Assembly (NCBI GenBank): GCA_964247055.1
Contig: OZ176056.1
Span: 4,154,001-4,218,000, forward strand
DNA: 64,000 bases
DNA from: Paragordius varius
Taxonomy: Eukaryota; Nematomorpha
Direction: 5' to 3'
The position numbers and the translations under genes were made by a program. The notes beneath the pieces were generated by a model. It was not told where the DNA came from. It made no database searches and worked only from the letters and a program-made list of their open reading frames with translations. This document shows, in pieces, positions 33,640 through 44,674 of this stretch (positions are counted from its first letter, which is position 1; every line of letters begins with the position of its first letter).

Positions 33640-35834
33640 TCCCTATTTCGCAACATAAATTTTTCTTTTAAAAAAAACCATTTGTGTGATTTATCTTTAT
33701 ATTTTCATTTTGCTGTAATATTCAGTCAAGCCCATTTTTGTGCAAAATATCTTGTTTAATCAATACTTACCTCTATTTGTAACAAAAAAATGACTTTTGA
33801 ATCTTTATAAATTATTTATGCGCATGATAAAAAAAGTGATTTTTTCTGCATGCATACAAATATTATGAGACCACTTCTTCGAAATTATGCGTTTTACTTT
33901 GGATATTAATATTTCCAAATTTGTTATTTGACTACAGTTCTTAAGGCGTACATTTAGCTATGTGACTTAAAAAGAACATATCATCGTATAAATCACAGTA
34001 AAAACTTTAAAACTAGAACCCTTTTCTAAAAATTGTTTTAAAAAAAACAAATTAAAAATTAACCTTGTACCAATTTAAATCATCATTGTCAAAAAACGAA
34101 AAAAAAAGTAAAAAAAGTCTAAAAAATTAACCAATTTGGAAAGCTAAATCGCTCGCCCGTGTTTTCGTTTCTCGAGAACTATTTGCTGAAGAAATATAGC
34201 ATGTCGTAAGTAATTGATCACAAAGCCATTTAGGATCCATGGGCGTTGGTAAAACATCCACGTTAAGGATGCGTTTTAAATCTTTACTAACCAATTCTAC
34301 CGTATCAGGTGGGGTAGTTATGTTAAGCTCTTAATATTTTACATAAAAGATATTAAAAGATAAAAATTGGCGAAAATATGGGCTAAATAAATTTTATGTC
34401 TTAAAAACCCGAAATCCGACCCAATATAGCTAAGCCTAAACAACCTGCTTGAATCAATTTTTCAACGACATTTTTTTCATAGACACTTTTTTTCCGGACT
34501 TTTCCTTTTTTCATTAAATTCATTATCATCATTCAAATTTTAAAATATAATGTTTTTGAAAATCTTTAAAATAGCAAAGAGAATATAATTAAATTTAAAT
34601 CTACCTAACAAAGCGTTAACCTTTCTAACCGTCATTTATATCCAGGAACTTTTCCGGATTTGTCGTTTTTCCAAGAATCTCACCAACATTACTCAAATGG
34701 AAAAAAAGTTGTTTAATTTTAGTCAATCTTTAACACATGCATTAAATATAAAATTCATCACATCATAAGTTAAACCTTGTTGATCAATTTTTTACTGTCA
34801 ATAATTTCCCTGAGTTTTCAAGATTTTTTTTCAACTCTCATTTATATATTATATATATACCATTTACAGTTCAAATTCACCCTTGAACAATTCAAATTCA
34901 CCCTCGAACAATTCAAATTCACCCTCGAACAATTCAAATTCACCCTCGAACAATTCAAATTCACCCTAAAAATAAATTATGTGTTTTCGAACTAATATAA
35001 CTCATTATTAATATAAAATATATCTTTATGGCATAATTAATTATTTTTTTCAGTATTATTTTAATTTAAAACAAAATTTTTTTTTTAAAAATATATTAAA
35101 ATATAGGTAATTTTTAATCTTAAAAAACATGTTATTTATTTGAGGGTGAATTTGAATTGTTTGAGGGTGAATTTGAATTGTTCAAGGGTGAATTTGAATT
35201 GTTTAAGGGTGAATTTGAATTGTTTAAGGGTGAATTTGAACTGTAAATGGTATATTTCTTTTCATATTTTTAAAGCTGACAACTACAAAACAGCGCAAAA
35301 TTAAATATATAAACATACAAATCAAAACCGTTAACCTTGTTTACCGTCATTTTTCTCTGATAACATTTCCGAATTTTCGCATTTTTTGACATCATTAATT
35401 CCAATCTCATTATTCTCATTATTCGCATTCAGCGTTTCAGTCAACATTTGACACATGTAGAATACGATACAAGCCACACTGGCAGAATCTAAGCCTCCAC
35501 TCAGGGGTAAGAAAAACCCACCTTGACCCGACCGTCTAAGATAATCCCAAAGCCAAAGGGCAGGAGCTCGCCCAATTTCTTCGGCCGGTGACCAATACGT
35601 CCATTCACTTAATGGGGTCGTAGTTATGGGGATTGGGAAAGGACACTATAATAAAATAAAAATATATAGAATGCATATTAATGCTTACTTATTTTCACTA
35701 TAGCTGGTCAATTGGCAACACAGTAGTGTATGAGCAAAAACAACAAAATGTTGAATAAAATTTTTTCTTTTTTACAATACTTTAATTTTTATTCCCTATT
35801 TTATTGTGTTTTTTCATACAAATCGACTACTTTA

Positions 35835-35868
<34 letters not shown>

Positions 35869-38800
35869 CATGCTATCTATATTCATCCAAATAAAATATT
35901 ACCAGATATAGTTTATACAAAAAAGGATATATTATTGGCTTCTAATTATTATTTTTTCGCTTTTTTTTGCTATTCAACAAAAATAGTTCTTATCTCTGTT
36001 GTAATCTTACTAGAAATATATAGTGCAAAAGTGGCATTATATATTTATTAAGCCATTTTGTGTATTTTTATTCAATACTTAATTATTTGTAATGATTTGA
36101 AATCAAGATTAAGCCTCTTTTTTCCATCTCTTTTAGTGTGAAAAAAAACATAGTGAGATTTACGCAATATTAGAATTAAAAAACAAAATAGATTTTTAAC
36201 ATCAATTCGGCTTAATTTATATAACAGTTATATTTAAACATAAGGAAACCTCTTCAAAAAGTTTAACTGCTAAAGGTATCATATATATCAAAAATTTTAT
36301 ATTCCATCAATCATTTAAATATATAAGTTATTAATCTAAATAATGGTTTTAAATAAAATTAGTAATTTTATAATAATAGTGTATTTGAAAAAACCACATT
36401 ACTTTTTTAAAAAACAAATTTTAAAAGTTTAGCAGAAAACCTATATATGTAAAAAACTATATGTCATACATATTATATAACCATTTAACACGCAATAATA
36501 AAATAAATCAATTTCTAGTTTCGAGCGAAAAAAACTCAAAATTTCATAAATACTTCTCGAGGGATTTCTGGAACTGATGTTTGTGATACCAAATATTTTT
36601 GTGGATAAGTTATAAACTCATCGATGGGATTGCATCTAGGATAAGGGTTTGAAGTGCATAGTTTCATTGACCTTATGACAAAAGGGACCATATTTAAGCA
36701 ATATTACATACAAAATTTAAAAAATATATATCTGCATAAATAATAATGATATATTGCCTAAAATATTCTTAGAAAATGTTGAATTTTCAAGCAATATACG
36801 CTAAAATTTTAGAAAATAGTATATAGAAAAAAGATGCTTTCCCCTAAACTTTTGACATTACATTTTCTTTGCTACAAACATTTTCTATTTTTTTGGTAAT
36901 TTTTACCAGACAAAAAATTCTTCCATTTTTTCTTTCATGAGAAAATACAAGCAAACCTGCTTCTCAATGAATTTCGATACGCTGAAATATCGTCCAAATC
37001 TACCGTGGCTGTCAGAACTTCGACCTCTGAAAGGGAAAATTGAGAACCCTGAACCAATATGGCACCATTCATTGCAATACAAGAGCAACCATTGTAATAT
37101 AATCGATCACCATCGCAACCGCGTTGATTCGAATACATATATATCCCACCATTCTTTTCATTTTTACAAAGTAAAAAATTAATGTATAAATATATATGAG
37201 GAAAAAATTATAATTTTTTAAGAGAAATAAGTATAAAAATTATAAATCTGGAATAAAACCTAAGAGTAAAAGATTATTATTCCCTTTTAAAGCAGATAAC
37301 CAAACTTAAACCTTATATGATAGTTTTGATTATCCATTTAAATTAACAATATTCATTAGTTTTTATAAAAATTAAATTTTTGATATTCAAAATGGCATTT
37401 TACATTTTATTACGCCTGTCTTTTTTAATAATTTTACTGTAGTATTACTTTAAATGTAACATTTCGGATAAGGTTAACAATAACATGAGCCTTTCTAAGT
37501 TCAAACAGACTGCCACTCGAATTCGTTATAACTTCAACTCCATCAAGGGACATTTGAACATTGGGACTATAAATTAAATAAATTTAACTAAAAAAATTTA
37601 AAAAAATGATATATAAATAGGAAAATATATAAGGTTCTAAAAAACCCAGGTAAATTGATATAGAATCAAATAGTTTTAAAGATTATGAAATAGTCTATAA
37701 AAATAAACGCAAATATATATTATATATAAAAAAGTACATATCGAAAATTCTATGCACACAAACAGATTTTTACGCTAACCTTTTCATTCCATATATGTGA
37801 TTGTAATAATAATAAACTAACAGTCATTAATTAATATGCTTAAACATAAATATTTTATAATTTAAATTAAAATTAGCGCATATACAAATTTTATATTCAT
37901 TATCTTATATTGGCTGAGTACTGAGTAAAAAAAATTAAATTATTTACACTTCAAATTCACCTTCAAACAATTCAAATTCACTATAAAAGAAATTATGTGT
38001 TTTTTAAAATTAAAAATTACTTATAGTTTTTGTATTTTAAAAAATGAAATTTTGTTTTAAATAAAAAGATATGCCATAAAGATATATTTCATATTGATGA
38101 GGAATTATAGTAGCCCGAAAGTAATTTATTTTTAGGGTTAATTTGAATTGTTTAATGGTGAATTTAAATTTTTGATGGTGAATTGAAATTCAAGCGGGAA
38201 TTATAATTGTTCAGGGTAAATTTGAATTGGCATATTAAAAAAGTTTCATTTAAAAACGTTTTAGGTGATTTTATATGAAAACAATTTTATTAAATATATA
38301 TAAGATGAGAATATTAAAATTTCAAGAATCTTAATAAATTTAACACCTAAGTTAACCAAAAACTTCATCCAGCATTTACAACTGAATAAAAAATATCTTT
38401 ATATATATTTTGGTGAACAAACGAGTATTATGTAACAAATCAGAATCGGAAAATGGCACGCTATACATATAGTTTTAAATTAAAAATTTGCAAAATAATA
38501 TGGGCATACTGTCATAGGGCATATATGTATCAGTCATACAATATTAAGTTTCATCAAGAATGACAAATATTTATAACAATAAAAAAGCATACAAATATTT
38601 AATTTTCTAAATATAAATATTTTTTTACCACAACTTAGTTACAAAAAAAGAAAAAAACCTATCAGACGTCCAAAGTTCCTCACAAATCTCACTACCGAAA
38701 CGGGCATCAAGCGTTTTAATAATTCCATCCCCAATTAGTGTTCGTTTTTGTCCAGTGACTTGCGTAATGATTTCAGGTAAATCATAAGTTTCAACCTTTT

Positions 38801-41114
38801 TGGTTGAATCGCGCGAATAAAAAATAAAAAATATTTGAAATTTTACAAATATAATGATAAAAATGATAAATTTAGTAGAAATATTGATAATAATTATTAA
38901 TGTTTTGATATTTTCAAAATGTAAAATTAATAAACTTTGTAGATATACTTAATTTAATATTTCTAAGTTTCAACCTTTTTGATCGAATTGCGAATGAAAA
39001 AAATTAAAAGTATTTGGAATTTTAAAAAATATAATGATGAAAATGATAAATTTAGTAGGAATATTGATAATTATTAATGAAATTGTAAAAATAATAAACC
39101 TTGTAGAAATACTTGATATTCAATTAATATTTCTAAGTTTCAACCTTTCAAAAGAATGGCAAATAAGAAAACAAAACATTTGTTAAAATAATAAATCTTG
39201 TGGAAATACTTGATATTCATAATTTTACCTTAAAATAAAATATTTAAAATTTGCATATCTCCGAAATATTTGATCACTTTATATTTCTACGCTTATATTT
39301 TTTCCGAATCGCGAAGAAAAATAAAATGATTGGAATTTTATTTAAAAATGCTAAATTTTTTAGATATTCATAATTTTACCTTAAAAAATATTTGTAATTC
39401 TTTAATTGTAAAAAATTTTTATCTCTCTAAAAATATTTGATAGGTATACGTTACAATCTTTTAACATATCGCGTAAAAAAATGTTAAAAAAAAGATTCTA
39501 TATTTTTTTATAATACTTATAAAATTAACCCTTATTCACCAAAAAACTATAATATATTAACATATCTAAGGCTTATAAAAATGATTTAAATATCTATCTA
39601 GCTTAACCTACCAATTAAATATCCAAGTTTTTAATTTTCAAGCGAATCGCGAAAAAATAAAATATTTTGTGGATTTTAATCTTTTAAAATATTTACTAAA
39701 AAATATGCGATATTACCGTTTTTACAGCGTTCCAGGGCGCAAACCAACGCGATTCTCGATAATTTCCATCATTGCACATGTATAGTTTGGCACGAATCAG
39801 CAAAATTTTTCTAGGATATTATGAGAACAAAAATGAATAGAAATTATAACATTATTAATATTAAATACTTTAATACCTGGATTGAAATACCATCTCGAAA
39901 AATTGTCTAAATTCAAATTTAAAACGTGCATTCTATGGCCATTAGGTTAATAAAAATAACGTTTTTAAAAAAATGCAACAAATATTCGCATTTCAAACTT
40001 TTGCGGTCAAATATTGATTATTTAAATCGCCAGTAAACAGGAATTTATAAAAACCTTATAATGAAAAATAAATTTATTTAACTTAAATTTCCGCGTTTGT
40101 TCTTAGATTTTTAATGTCAGTAGTTTCGACAGTCTATGAATTTTTGGCCGTAAATTTTTATAAGTTTATATAATCGGAAGTTAAGTCTGATGTATTAATT
40201 TTAAAATAGATATGAACTACAAGGTATTCCAGATGTTTGTTAAAAAATTCACAAATTTTAATCAAAGATTGTAAATAATGTGTTTAAAGAGGTTATCATT
40301 TCTACAAAAGTAAATTAAGGTAGTATTGTTGAAAAAAAGGTATAAAGTATTACATTATATTACGAATGTTGGGCATAATCTGAAAATTCACTATGTTTTT
40401 AGATATAATTATTTTTAAAATCTCTAGCTTATATTGGGTAGATGAATAATTCTGTTTAAATCAGTGGTGTTCACGAAAAAAAATTTAAGGGCAAAAAATA
40501 TATATCATGTCTCAGGGGCCACGCACCATATAATATCGATAAAAATTTCTCAGTTGTTCAATGGCAGATATGTGCACTCAAATATTTAAATTTATTAAAT
40601 AGGTTAGGGCTATAAAAAGCACTTTCAGGCCTGCATACGGCCCGTGGACCTCAATTATGGTTTAAATATAAATGTAGAATGTATTTTATAAAAAATAAAA
40701 ATACCTATTATAAAATATGACGCGACAATTAAACCCAACATTTTTATACATGACTGGCCTGCATGGGAAATAATTAAATGATAATCATACATTCCGACAT
40801 CACAAATAATATTTTCAGACACGGGATTTTCTAAAATCTTTACCAACATTTGCCAAGAATGTAAGAAGGTATCAGGTTCATAAAAATGATCTTGACATCC
40901 GTAACCACTAAAAAATTTATTTTATAAGCAGATATATACGTAATCTCAAGTTCTGGTCCCAACCTATACATTGCTCCCTTTTCTTTAGCTATCCTAATGC
41001 CTTTAAAAATTGGTTTTTCAAATCAAATCTACTTTCTATGATCCTTGACAGGTTTCCTTCGAAATCCATTGCCCATTGATTTAATGTACAAGTCGCTAAG
41101 GTTATAATTCGCAT
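29634..41114 (-). CDS. NADSYN1: Glutamine-dependent NAD+ synthetase, 19 exons, complete
   Basis: Cytosolic enzyme that converts deamido-NAD+ to NAD+ using ATP and ammonia from glutamine. Exons: 41114-41033, 41000-40940, 40907-40791, 39906-39877, 39810-39717, 38795-38659, 37566-37449, 37153-36957, 36671-36554, 35645-35336, 34329-34132, 33447-33315, 32860-32623, 32216-32125, 31822-31644, 30952-30801, 30379-30203, 30139-29887, 29812-29634. Phases agree throughout; 954 aa versus 706 in human. N-terminal glutaminase (nitrilase) domain: E44 (GPELEITGYGC), K105 (LLIRAK) and C166 (GSEICEELW) form the triad, each at human position minus 1 or 9. Synthetase: [14 protein letters not shown] (P-loop from S367), [25 protein letters not shown]-like [69 protein letters not shown]. 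Exon 4 (30 nt) is the least certain; it makes the protein 8 residues shorter than human there. Both domains look active. Confidence 0.94.
30957..31520. repeat. Tandem duplication of ~285 bp in NADSYN1 intron 15
   Basis: Two head-to-tail copies starting at about 30957 and 31243 (shared texts ttagtaatgcgcaatt, atagtatttgctaaaaaa, cctaattattgaatcatgtta, ataaaatattccaaa). Drifted by point changes and small indels. Adjacent to the exon 16 acceptor. Confidence 0.85.
32623..32860 (-). CDS. NADSYN1: NADSYN1 exon 13 with ~55-residue insertion, acceptor beside long (TA)n
   Basis: The exon starts [16 protein letters not shown], continues with a polar Lys/Asn/Asp-rich stretch not found in human, and rejoins the family at [13 protein letters not shown]. 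The insertion lies where human reads [21 protein letters not shown], beside the active-site loop. In the transcript a (TA)n array of about 75 nt (plus-strand 32864-32938) leads straight into the acceptor TATTAG at 32861-32866, replacing the usual pyrimidine tract. Confidence 0.85.
33564..33640. repeat. (TA)n microsatellite in NADSYN1 intron 11
   Basis: About 75 nt of almost perfect TA repeats, close in length to the one at 32864-32938. No element terminus is recognisable on either side. Confidence 0.9.
34430..34850. repeat. NADSYN1: Decayed tandem copies of the exon 10 donor edge in NADSYN1 intron 10
   Basis: The last ~130 nt of exon 10 with its donor (plus-strand 35333 onward: aaccttgtttaccgtcattt) recur in degraded form at about 34439, 34618 and 34773. 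The 34618 copy is clearest: aacctttctaaccgtcattt, ttttccggatttgtcg, and the distant gtcaatctttaacacatg matching gtcaacatttgacacatg. A family A MITE separates the 34773 copy from the true exon. Confidence 0.72.
34859..35251. mobile_element. Family A MITE in NADSYN1 intron 10, five 21-bp repeats per arm
   Basis: Best-preserved copy. ACCATTTACAGTTC followed by five head-to-tail 21-bp repeats (ccctcgaacaattcaaattca); core; then five inverted repeats (aagggtgaatttgaattgttt) and CTGTAAATGGT. Flanked by TA runs, consistent with a TA target. The array alone makes a spurious 72-codon open frame on the plus strand. Confidence 0.85.
37943..38233. mobile_element. Family A MITE in NADSYN1 intron 6, degraded
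   Basis: Core in reverse orientation; left end tatttacacttcaaattcacc, right end with three degenerate repeats. Both termini have lost the exact ACCATTT. Confidence 0.65.
38796..39680. repeat. NADSYN1: Decayed tandem copies of the exon 6 acceptor edge in NADSYN1 intron 5
   Basis: Five degenerate repeats of about 130-190 bp. Each starts with text like aagtttcaacctttttg (the exon 6 start plus acceptor, true copy at 38787-38804) followed by gaatcgcg and a T/A-rich stretch with ttggaattttaaaa and aatattgataatta. Starts near 38965, 39135, 39290, 39450 and 39625. The repeats nearest the exon are best preserved. Confidence 0.8.
40463..40660. mobile_element. hAT-like scrap in NADSYN1 intron 3
   Basis: Begins cagtggtgttcac and ends with tacggcccgtggacctc; GC-richer ends resemble hAT termini and the gggccgcg-type subterminal motif. 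No clean inverted pair or target duplication, so tentative. Confidence 0.4.
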
Positions 41115-41969
41115 GTTAAAAAATCAAGGTTTTCCAAATAAATTTCACATGATAGCCTGCTGATATAAATGTAAAATGATTATACCGCGTCTATTGGGTG
41201 GTACCCAAAAAATAATTTTATATTATGATTCTCAGATTATATTCGCCCCAAAACAATGTTTTAGCAACTTTAACAAAAATAGTAACTATGAAACAAAATC
41301 TATTCAAGTACACAAACAGTTATTAAATTAAACAAATTATTGTAATCATCGACTTTGGTCTTGTTTTTGACTTGAGCAATATTAATAATTATAATTTTTT
41401 AATGGAGCGTTCTATAATTTAAGTCCATTCTTTTAATTGTTTTTCAGAATGCTTTAAATGCCGGGGCAAATTTTTAATTTAAAATTGTATGGGCGCTATA
41501 ACCTTTTCATCCATATTATAAAAAATGAAATTTTTAAGTTTAAGCCACCGATAGAAATTAGAAGATAAAAATATTTATCTAAAATTAATATATTTTTGAT
41601 AATTCTGTGCAGACAAAAAATTTTTTGATGAAATAATATACCCCGATAATATCAAAATTCACAATTTGGTCTTGGCACTTATGATACGAGCGATATATAA
41701 GATATTTTTTTGTGTCAATATTGATATTAGAAAATAGCAAAATACATGCGATCTGAAAATACATAAATGCAAAACAATATATTAAAAATTTTATATTTTA
41801 ATATACGCTCCAAAAAGCTCGAATTCTTAGCACTTTAAAAATGCCTATTTCTGTTTAAATACACGTATATATGCCTATATCAAATAATAAACATTTCAAT
41901 ATATACTAGTTAACATTAGAAAATAATCTGAAAGTATAAAAAAATAATATCCTGATAAAATATATATTT
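41115..41969. other. NADSYN1 upstream region, no gene recognised
   Basis: AT-rich, with no open frame of note. It must hold the NADSYN1 promoter at its left end; no obvious TATA box was picked out. The right end runs into the duplicated antistasin-like gene unit. Confidence 0.45.
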
Positions 41970-43198
41970 ATAGAAAACATATTTATCATGGTGTTTGGTT
42001 TTGGCCTTCATTGATATAAGAATATTATCAATTTTGTAACTGCTCTATATCAGAAATGGCAAAGTTAGCCAACATTTTTTTTGATAAAATTTTTTGGTGA
42101 AAGCCAAATACTTCATTCCAAAAAAAATCACTAAAATATATTTAAACATATAAAACAAAATTTTATATTTTGAGATGTGTGCTTTAAAATTACAAATGCT
42201 TTTCTAAAATGTTAGCTTTTTAAACAAATTCAAAATATGCCGAGATTCTGCGATAAATTTTTTAATATTTACTAAATTTATATCAACTAAAAGTATTGCC
42301 AAAATGCAAAAAGTATGTTTTGATGCATAGTTCATACTATTTTGAGGCATGATGGAAACGGTGTAAAACGCTTTTATAAAATAAAATCTTTTCTATATAA
42401 GACGATTTGGTGAAAAATTCTATCGCTGAATGTTGGTGATTTCTTCAAAATGACACATAAACTTAATATTGAAGACGAACGAATATTTTTATTATTCTGA
42501 GGTGATAAAAACGTTAGCATCATTTTTCATGCCTCTAAATAGTAGGAGATGCTTCAAGAAATTTTAAAATTATTTTTATCTATACATGTTTTTAAAAGTT
42601 TTTTTACTTGATATTAAGGATATTTATAATTTTTATCGCGCGCGCCATTTTTATGTCTACTAGAGAAATGTTTAGAAGGGCAAAAAATTTAAGACTTTGG
42701 GCGTCGCTAAAAATCATGTTTTATAATGTTCTGATTTATCGCAGTATATTAAATTTTTTAGTGATATGTTTTGTAATAGGGTATTCAGCTTCACTTAACA
42801 TCCTTTATGTGTGTCAACTGGTATATATCCCAACATGCTTAAAAATTTAAAAACGTTCAAATTTGTCTAAAAACCGATTTATATAGAGATATATCAAAAA
42901 AAGCTTTTTTATGTCATATGTGGCATCTATTTAATATTTTTTGTAATCTTAGGCGTTTCGAATTATATAGGACGTGTTAGATATGTTTTAAATTGTAAAT
43001 TCCTAAATTTGGTTAATAAAACAATTAAAGACTTAGAAAATTGTTATAAAAAATTGTTTAAATGTTTATGAAAAGGACAACAATTAAATTAAATTTGAAG
43101 ACAACCTTGATAATATTCAAATAGTGTACCGCATTTTAGATTTTAAAATTAATCTGAATAAATTTATTTTTATCCTTTTAAGAGGTGTTACAAAAGCT

Positions 43199-43206
43199 AT
43201 AAATAC
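43199..43206 (+). promoter_or_regulatory. TATA box of antistasin-like gene 1
   Basis: TATAAATA within the block aaaagctataaatacgacac, about 95 bp upstream of the start codon. The block is kept in all three units (53044-53051 and 63196-63203) although the surrounding sequence has many indels, which supports a working core promoter. Confidence 0.6.
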
Positions 43207-43299
43207 GACACGGAATTGTAAAATTATCAAAACATTTCTTTTTCAAACTATCCCTTTTTCTTTAGAAATTATTCATTATTGCATTAAGGAAAATTTACT

Positions 43300-43657
43300 A
43301 TGTATAAATTTATATTAATATCCCTTTTCTTCGTGTTGGCTATACATTCTTATTCTGCCCAGGGTATAGTTTTCATTTTTTAAGTTTCTAATTAAAATTA
43401 TAAACTTTTTTAAACAAGAAAACCATAAAAATCCTTAACCTTTTCATATAGAGTATCCGCCTGATTGTGGTCCAGTATGTGATATATATTGTCCGTATGG
43501 GAACGTGGTGGATGAATTTGGTTGTGAAATTTGTCAATGTAATCCGCCACCTGTGACTCGACGTACCAGACCTACAAGACCTCCTACTCGAAGAACTCGC
43601 AGAACAACGAGACCTACTCGCCGACCACCTACTATCCCTTACAGACCCGTTTATTGA
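43300..43657 (+). CDS. Secreted antistasin-like cysteine peptide with Arg/Thr/Pro-rich tail, copy 1
   Basis: Two exons, 43300-43363 and 43452-43657, with an 88-nt intron (GTATAG...ATAG); 89 aa. Signal peptide about residues 1-20 (MYKFILISLFFVLAIHSYSA), then one small domain with six Cys spaced C-x3-C-x3-C-x10-C-x2-C-x-C; its core CPYGNVVDEFGCEICQC has the CPxG...D..GC..C.C signature of antistasin domains, which in leeches and other animals inhibit serine proteases. The tail is dominated by Arg, Thr and Pro (VTRRTRPTRPPTRRTRRTTR) and ends YRPVY. The reactive-site loop of inhibitors cannot be assigned, so protease inhibition is a guess; a cationic antimicrobial or matrix-binding role is equally possible. 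Confidence 0.85.
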
Positions 43658-44636
43658 ATAATTATTTAATAGAAAAAATAAAAATATTTGAGTGTTATTT
43701 GCAATCACATGTTAAAAAATTTGTTTAATTTTTCAAAGCATATAGGTGTATTTATTTGATTTAATTAATAAATTGATGTGATAATTGTATATTATTTTGT
43801 TGTATTGCTTAGCTAAACTCTTGTAATTACAAGTATAATGTTATCATTAGGAATTATTTTGAGTTCTAATTTTTATTTATATAAAACAATTTTCGATCCC
43901 TTGCTCTATTTTCCATATCATTACAATCAAACATTTTTCGAATCTGGCTCCATTATATTTTCTAATGAGTTGGATATTTCGGTTTATACAACTATTAACC
44001 ACTAATATTTTACATAACTGAAAAATTGTCTGCTATTGTATGCCGTCTTAAATGCCATTTCTGAAAATTTATTTTAATTTATATGTTGTGATTCCCAAAT
44101 AATATTTTGATTGATCAAATATTTTGTAGGAGGAAAATATTAAGAATATAAAACTTTTGAATAAATCATACAAAGCCCTCCTTTACACATAAAAATATAT
44201 AAGTAATTAAAAATATTTAATTTGAGACAACCATTGTCACATTTTTTTTCTTTTTTGCCATATTACAAACTTATATTCGGAATATATATTCCGAATGGAT
44301 AACAAAATTAATTTAAAGTAAAGTATCAGCATTCAGAATATATATTAGTTGTCATCCAATTTTAATTTTATCTTAATTCGTGTGCCAATTTAGGTACATC
44401 GGTGGCGAAAAACCTAAACCAATTTTAAGTCAATTAATATTTTTTTAGGTAGGATCTTTGCCAATCCACTCCTCTCAAAACTAAATATAAAAATATAAAT
44501 TATTTGTCCAACAATCGGAAATGGTATATGATTTTTAGACTTAATGTTAGTTCTATTTATTTGAGCGAATAGCTATCTAATAAAACATATATTCCATTAA
44601 AATATTTTATTATTTATTATTAAAAACAATGTTAGT

Positions 44637-44640
<4 letters not shown>
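43658..44640. other. Downstream flank of antistasin-like gene 1, no further gene
   Basis: Contains possible polyadenylation signals (aataaaaatatttgag just after the stop) and the duplicated flank ending with gtacatcggtggcgaaaaac at about 44392. No other open frame. Confidence 0.5.

Positions 44641-44671
<31 letters not shown>
44641..44671. repeat. (TA)n microsatellite at the left end of family B element 1
   Basis: About 31 nt of TA repeats ending exactly where the element terminus begins. Family A copies at 34859 and 56408 also abut TA runs, consistent with TA-rich targets. Confidence 0.8.

Positions 44672-44674
<3 letters not shown>

Larger units (their letters stand above)
41970..44640. 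repeat. Segmental duplication unit, copy 1 (antistasin-like gene 1 with flanks)
   Basis: Shares about 1.3 kb of upstream and about 0.9 kb of downstream sequence with two other units, starting near 49860 (copy 2, interrupted by a hAT element) and near 61980 (copy 3, cut by the window end). Landmarks: tttatcatggtgttt, the line ending in gccgctaaatatta-like text, aaaagctataaatacgacac, and gtacatcggtggcgaaaaac downstream of each gene. An 80-codon open frame at 42608-42850 is not conserved in the other two units and is not called. Confidence 0.88.

Noticed and set aside
34777-34995. 72-codon plus-strand frame with repeated QFKFTLE
   Set aside because: The repeat is simply the 21-bp array of the family A element translated.
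36937-37182. 81-codon plus-strand open frame
   Set aside because: Antisense shadow of NADSYN1 exon 8.
39877-39932. Longer version of NADSYN1 exon 4 starting at 39932
   Set aside because: It would read [13 protein letters not shown] sequence but puts exon 5 out of frame; the 30-nt version keeps phase and places K105 and C166 at a constant offset from human.
42608-42850. 80-codon plus-strand hydrophobic open frame upstream of antistasin-like gene 1
   Set aside because: Not kept open in the two homologous units, so unlikely to be a gene.
43388-43708. 106-codon minus-strand Arg/Ser-rich frame
   Set aside because: Antisense of antistasin-like exon 2; not seen as an open frame in the other copies.
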